From positions 1 to 64,000 of the forward strand of contig JANYKW010000108.1 in the NCBI GenBank assembly GCA_025358025.1: a DNA stretch of 64,000 nucleotides, read 5' to 3'. Positions 63,251-64,000 of the stretch are shown here, piece by piece (within the stretch, counting starts at the first letter, position 1; every line of letters starts with the position of its first letter). Under the pieces are notes generated by a model. It made no database searches. It saw nothing but the letters and a program-made list of their open reading frames with translations, and was not told where the DNA came from. Origin of the DNA: Bacteroidia bacterium. GTDB lineage: Bacteria > Bacteroidota > Bacteroidia > Bacteroidales > Prolixibacteraceae. The position numbers and the translations under genes are program-made.

Positions 63251-64000
63251 TTAGAAAGTAAGTTTTACACTAAAACCATATACTCTTGTCGGAGGGGTCT
63301 GGTCGTATGTAGTATAACCGACGGCATTACTGGTCGTAGCAGAGTTGTTGAACTCAGGGTCAGTCCAGACGTTGGATTTGGGGCGAAGCATCAATAGATT
63401 CCTTCCAATCAGGGCTACCTCGGCATTCTGAATGGCATTGCCACCGAAAAGCTTCTTCACAGGAATATCATACGAAAGGGCTACCTCTCTCAGTTTCCAG
63501 AATGCGGCACTGGTAGTATAGGGACCACTTACCTGATTACCACCGTAAGGAGAATCTATCCAGAATGCTCTTCCAACATCCTTAACCAATGCGGTTGTAT
63601 TGGGTGTAAATACACCGGGTGATGTTTCTATGACAGAACCGGGGATGATGAATGGTTGCCGTCCGTTTTGGGCGGAGTGTTCCGAGGTGCCTGTAAAGTC
63701 AAGATCCATACCAACAGCATTCACGATCACATTGCCACTTCTGTATTCAGCAGTTGCAGACAAACGGAAACCAAGGTAGTTTACATCTGTGGAAATTCCC
63801 AGGGTATGGTTGGGGTTGGCATGACCAACGTGTGCAAGTTCCGTTTGTTTACTAGGCAGACCGGTAACCGCATCGACAACGATATTTCCATTGGGATCCC
63901 TGACCACATCGGATACCTTGATTGCAGGAAACTGTTGTCCAACAATAGCATAGGATGCGCTGGTAATGGTACCATCAATGATAGCCAGTTCATTTAACGT
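63251..64000 (-). CDS. SusC/RagA-family TonB-dependent transporter, C-terminal part (partial)
   Basis: The open frame runs from the window edge (TLNELAIIDGTIT) to the stop at 63251 and encodes the last 249 residues. It contains HTLGISTDVNYLGFRLSATAEYRSG, the FWKLREVALSYDIP strand pair and the end RVYGFSVKLTF, typical of the final barrel strands of SusC. The signal, plug and most of the barrel are outside the window. Confidence 0.9.
   Translation of the reverse strand, partial: TLNELAIIDGTITSASYAIVGQQFPAIKVSDVVRDPNGNIVVDAVTGLPSKQTELAHVGHANPNHTLGISTDVNYLGFRLSATAEYRSGNVIVNAVGMDLDFTGTSEHSAQNGRQPFIIPGSVIETSPGVFTPNTTALVKDVGRAFWIDSPYGGNQVSGPYTTSAAFWKLREVALSYDIPVKKLFGGNAIQNAEVALIGRNLLMLRPKSNVWTDPEFNNSATTSNAVGYTTYDQTPPTRVYGFSVKLTF

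Overview
The window looks like a chromosome segment of a Bacteroidetes bacterium, probably an uncultured or environmental member of Bacteroidales. The signs are three SusC/SusD outer-membrane pairs, DUF1735 and SusD lipoproteins, Bacteroidetes-type promoters (TTTG, about 19-20 nt, TAnnTTTG), a 52-residue L34 protein, the futalosine menaquinone enzyme MqnE, and a gene order (START domain-LptF-RibBA, HSDR_N/amn/holA, mmdA-like/biotin carrier, tgt/LptG) typical of that phylum. It contains one tRNA gene, no rRNA and no CRISPR array.

Positions 1-10275 form a phage-defence island on the + strand that is visibly more AT-rich than the rest. After the end of a probable AlbA_2-type ATPase come a PglX-like adenine methyltransferase, an RloA-like AAA ATPase, an RloB-like TOPRIM-type protein, a SNF2/HepA-type helicase, a PglZ phosphatase-superfamily protein and a small last gene that may be a divergent BrxA. 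The order PglX-helicase-PglZ-BrxA matches type 3 BREX; BrxF and BrxC, if present, lie before the window. The ATPase/RloB pair sits inside the operon, behind three helically phased palindromes that look like an operator. The island abuts a 5' fragment of a phage tail tape-measure gene (10342-10707), which in turn truncates a sodium/solute symporter.

Positions 12100-12850 hold a partial tRNA-Arg sequence that resembles an attachment-site remnant, tRNA-Met(CAT) with its terminator, and a large hairpin repeat.

Positions 12848-48582 are mostly core genes: envelope transport (two LptF/LptG permeases, an OmpH-like protein, YqgE, FtsB-like, rhomboid protease, glucosaminidase), riboflavin and menaquinone synthesis (ribBA, mqnE), nucleotide metabolism (cdd, amn), translation and RNA modification (fmt, tgt, rsmG, rluD, rpmH), replication and repair (recR, holA, dnaB), cell wall (ddl, PASTA), proline catabolism split over two loci (pruA, proline dehydrogenase), an acyl-CoA carboxyltransferase with its biotin carrier, and an unaccompanied DUF2961/GH172 enzyme. 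Several gaps hold short tandem repeats.

Positions 48630-64000 are nutrient-uptake genes on the - strand: two complete SusC/SusD pairs and a third operon (SusC partial at the edge, SusD, DUF1735 protein, lipoprotein). No degradative enzyme lies beside them, so the substrates cannot be read from this window. A DUF4160/DUF2442 pair with a duplicated 50-bp piece, and an overlooked 5' fragment of a group II intron sitting directly behind a terminator hairpin, lie between the second and third systems.
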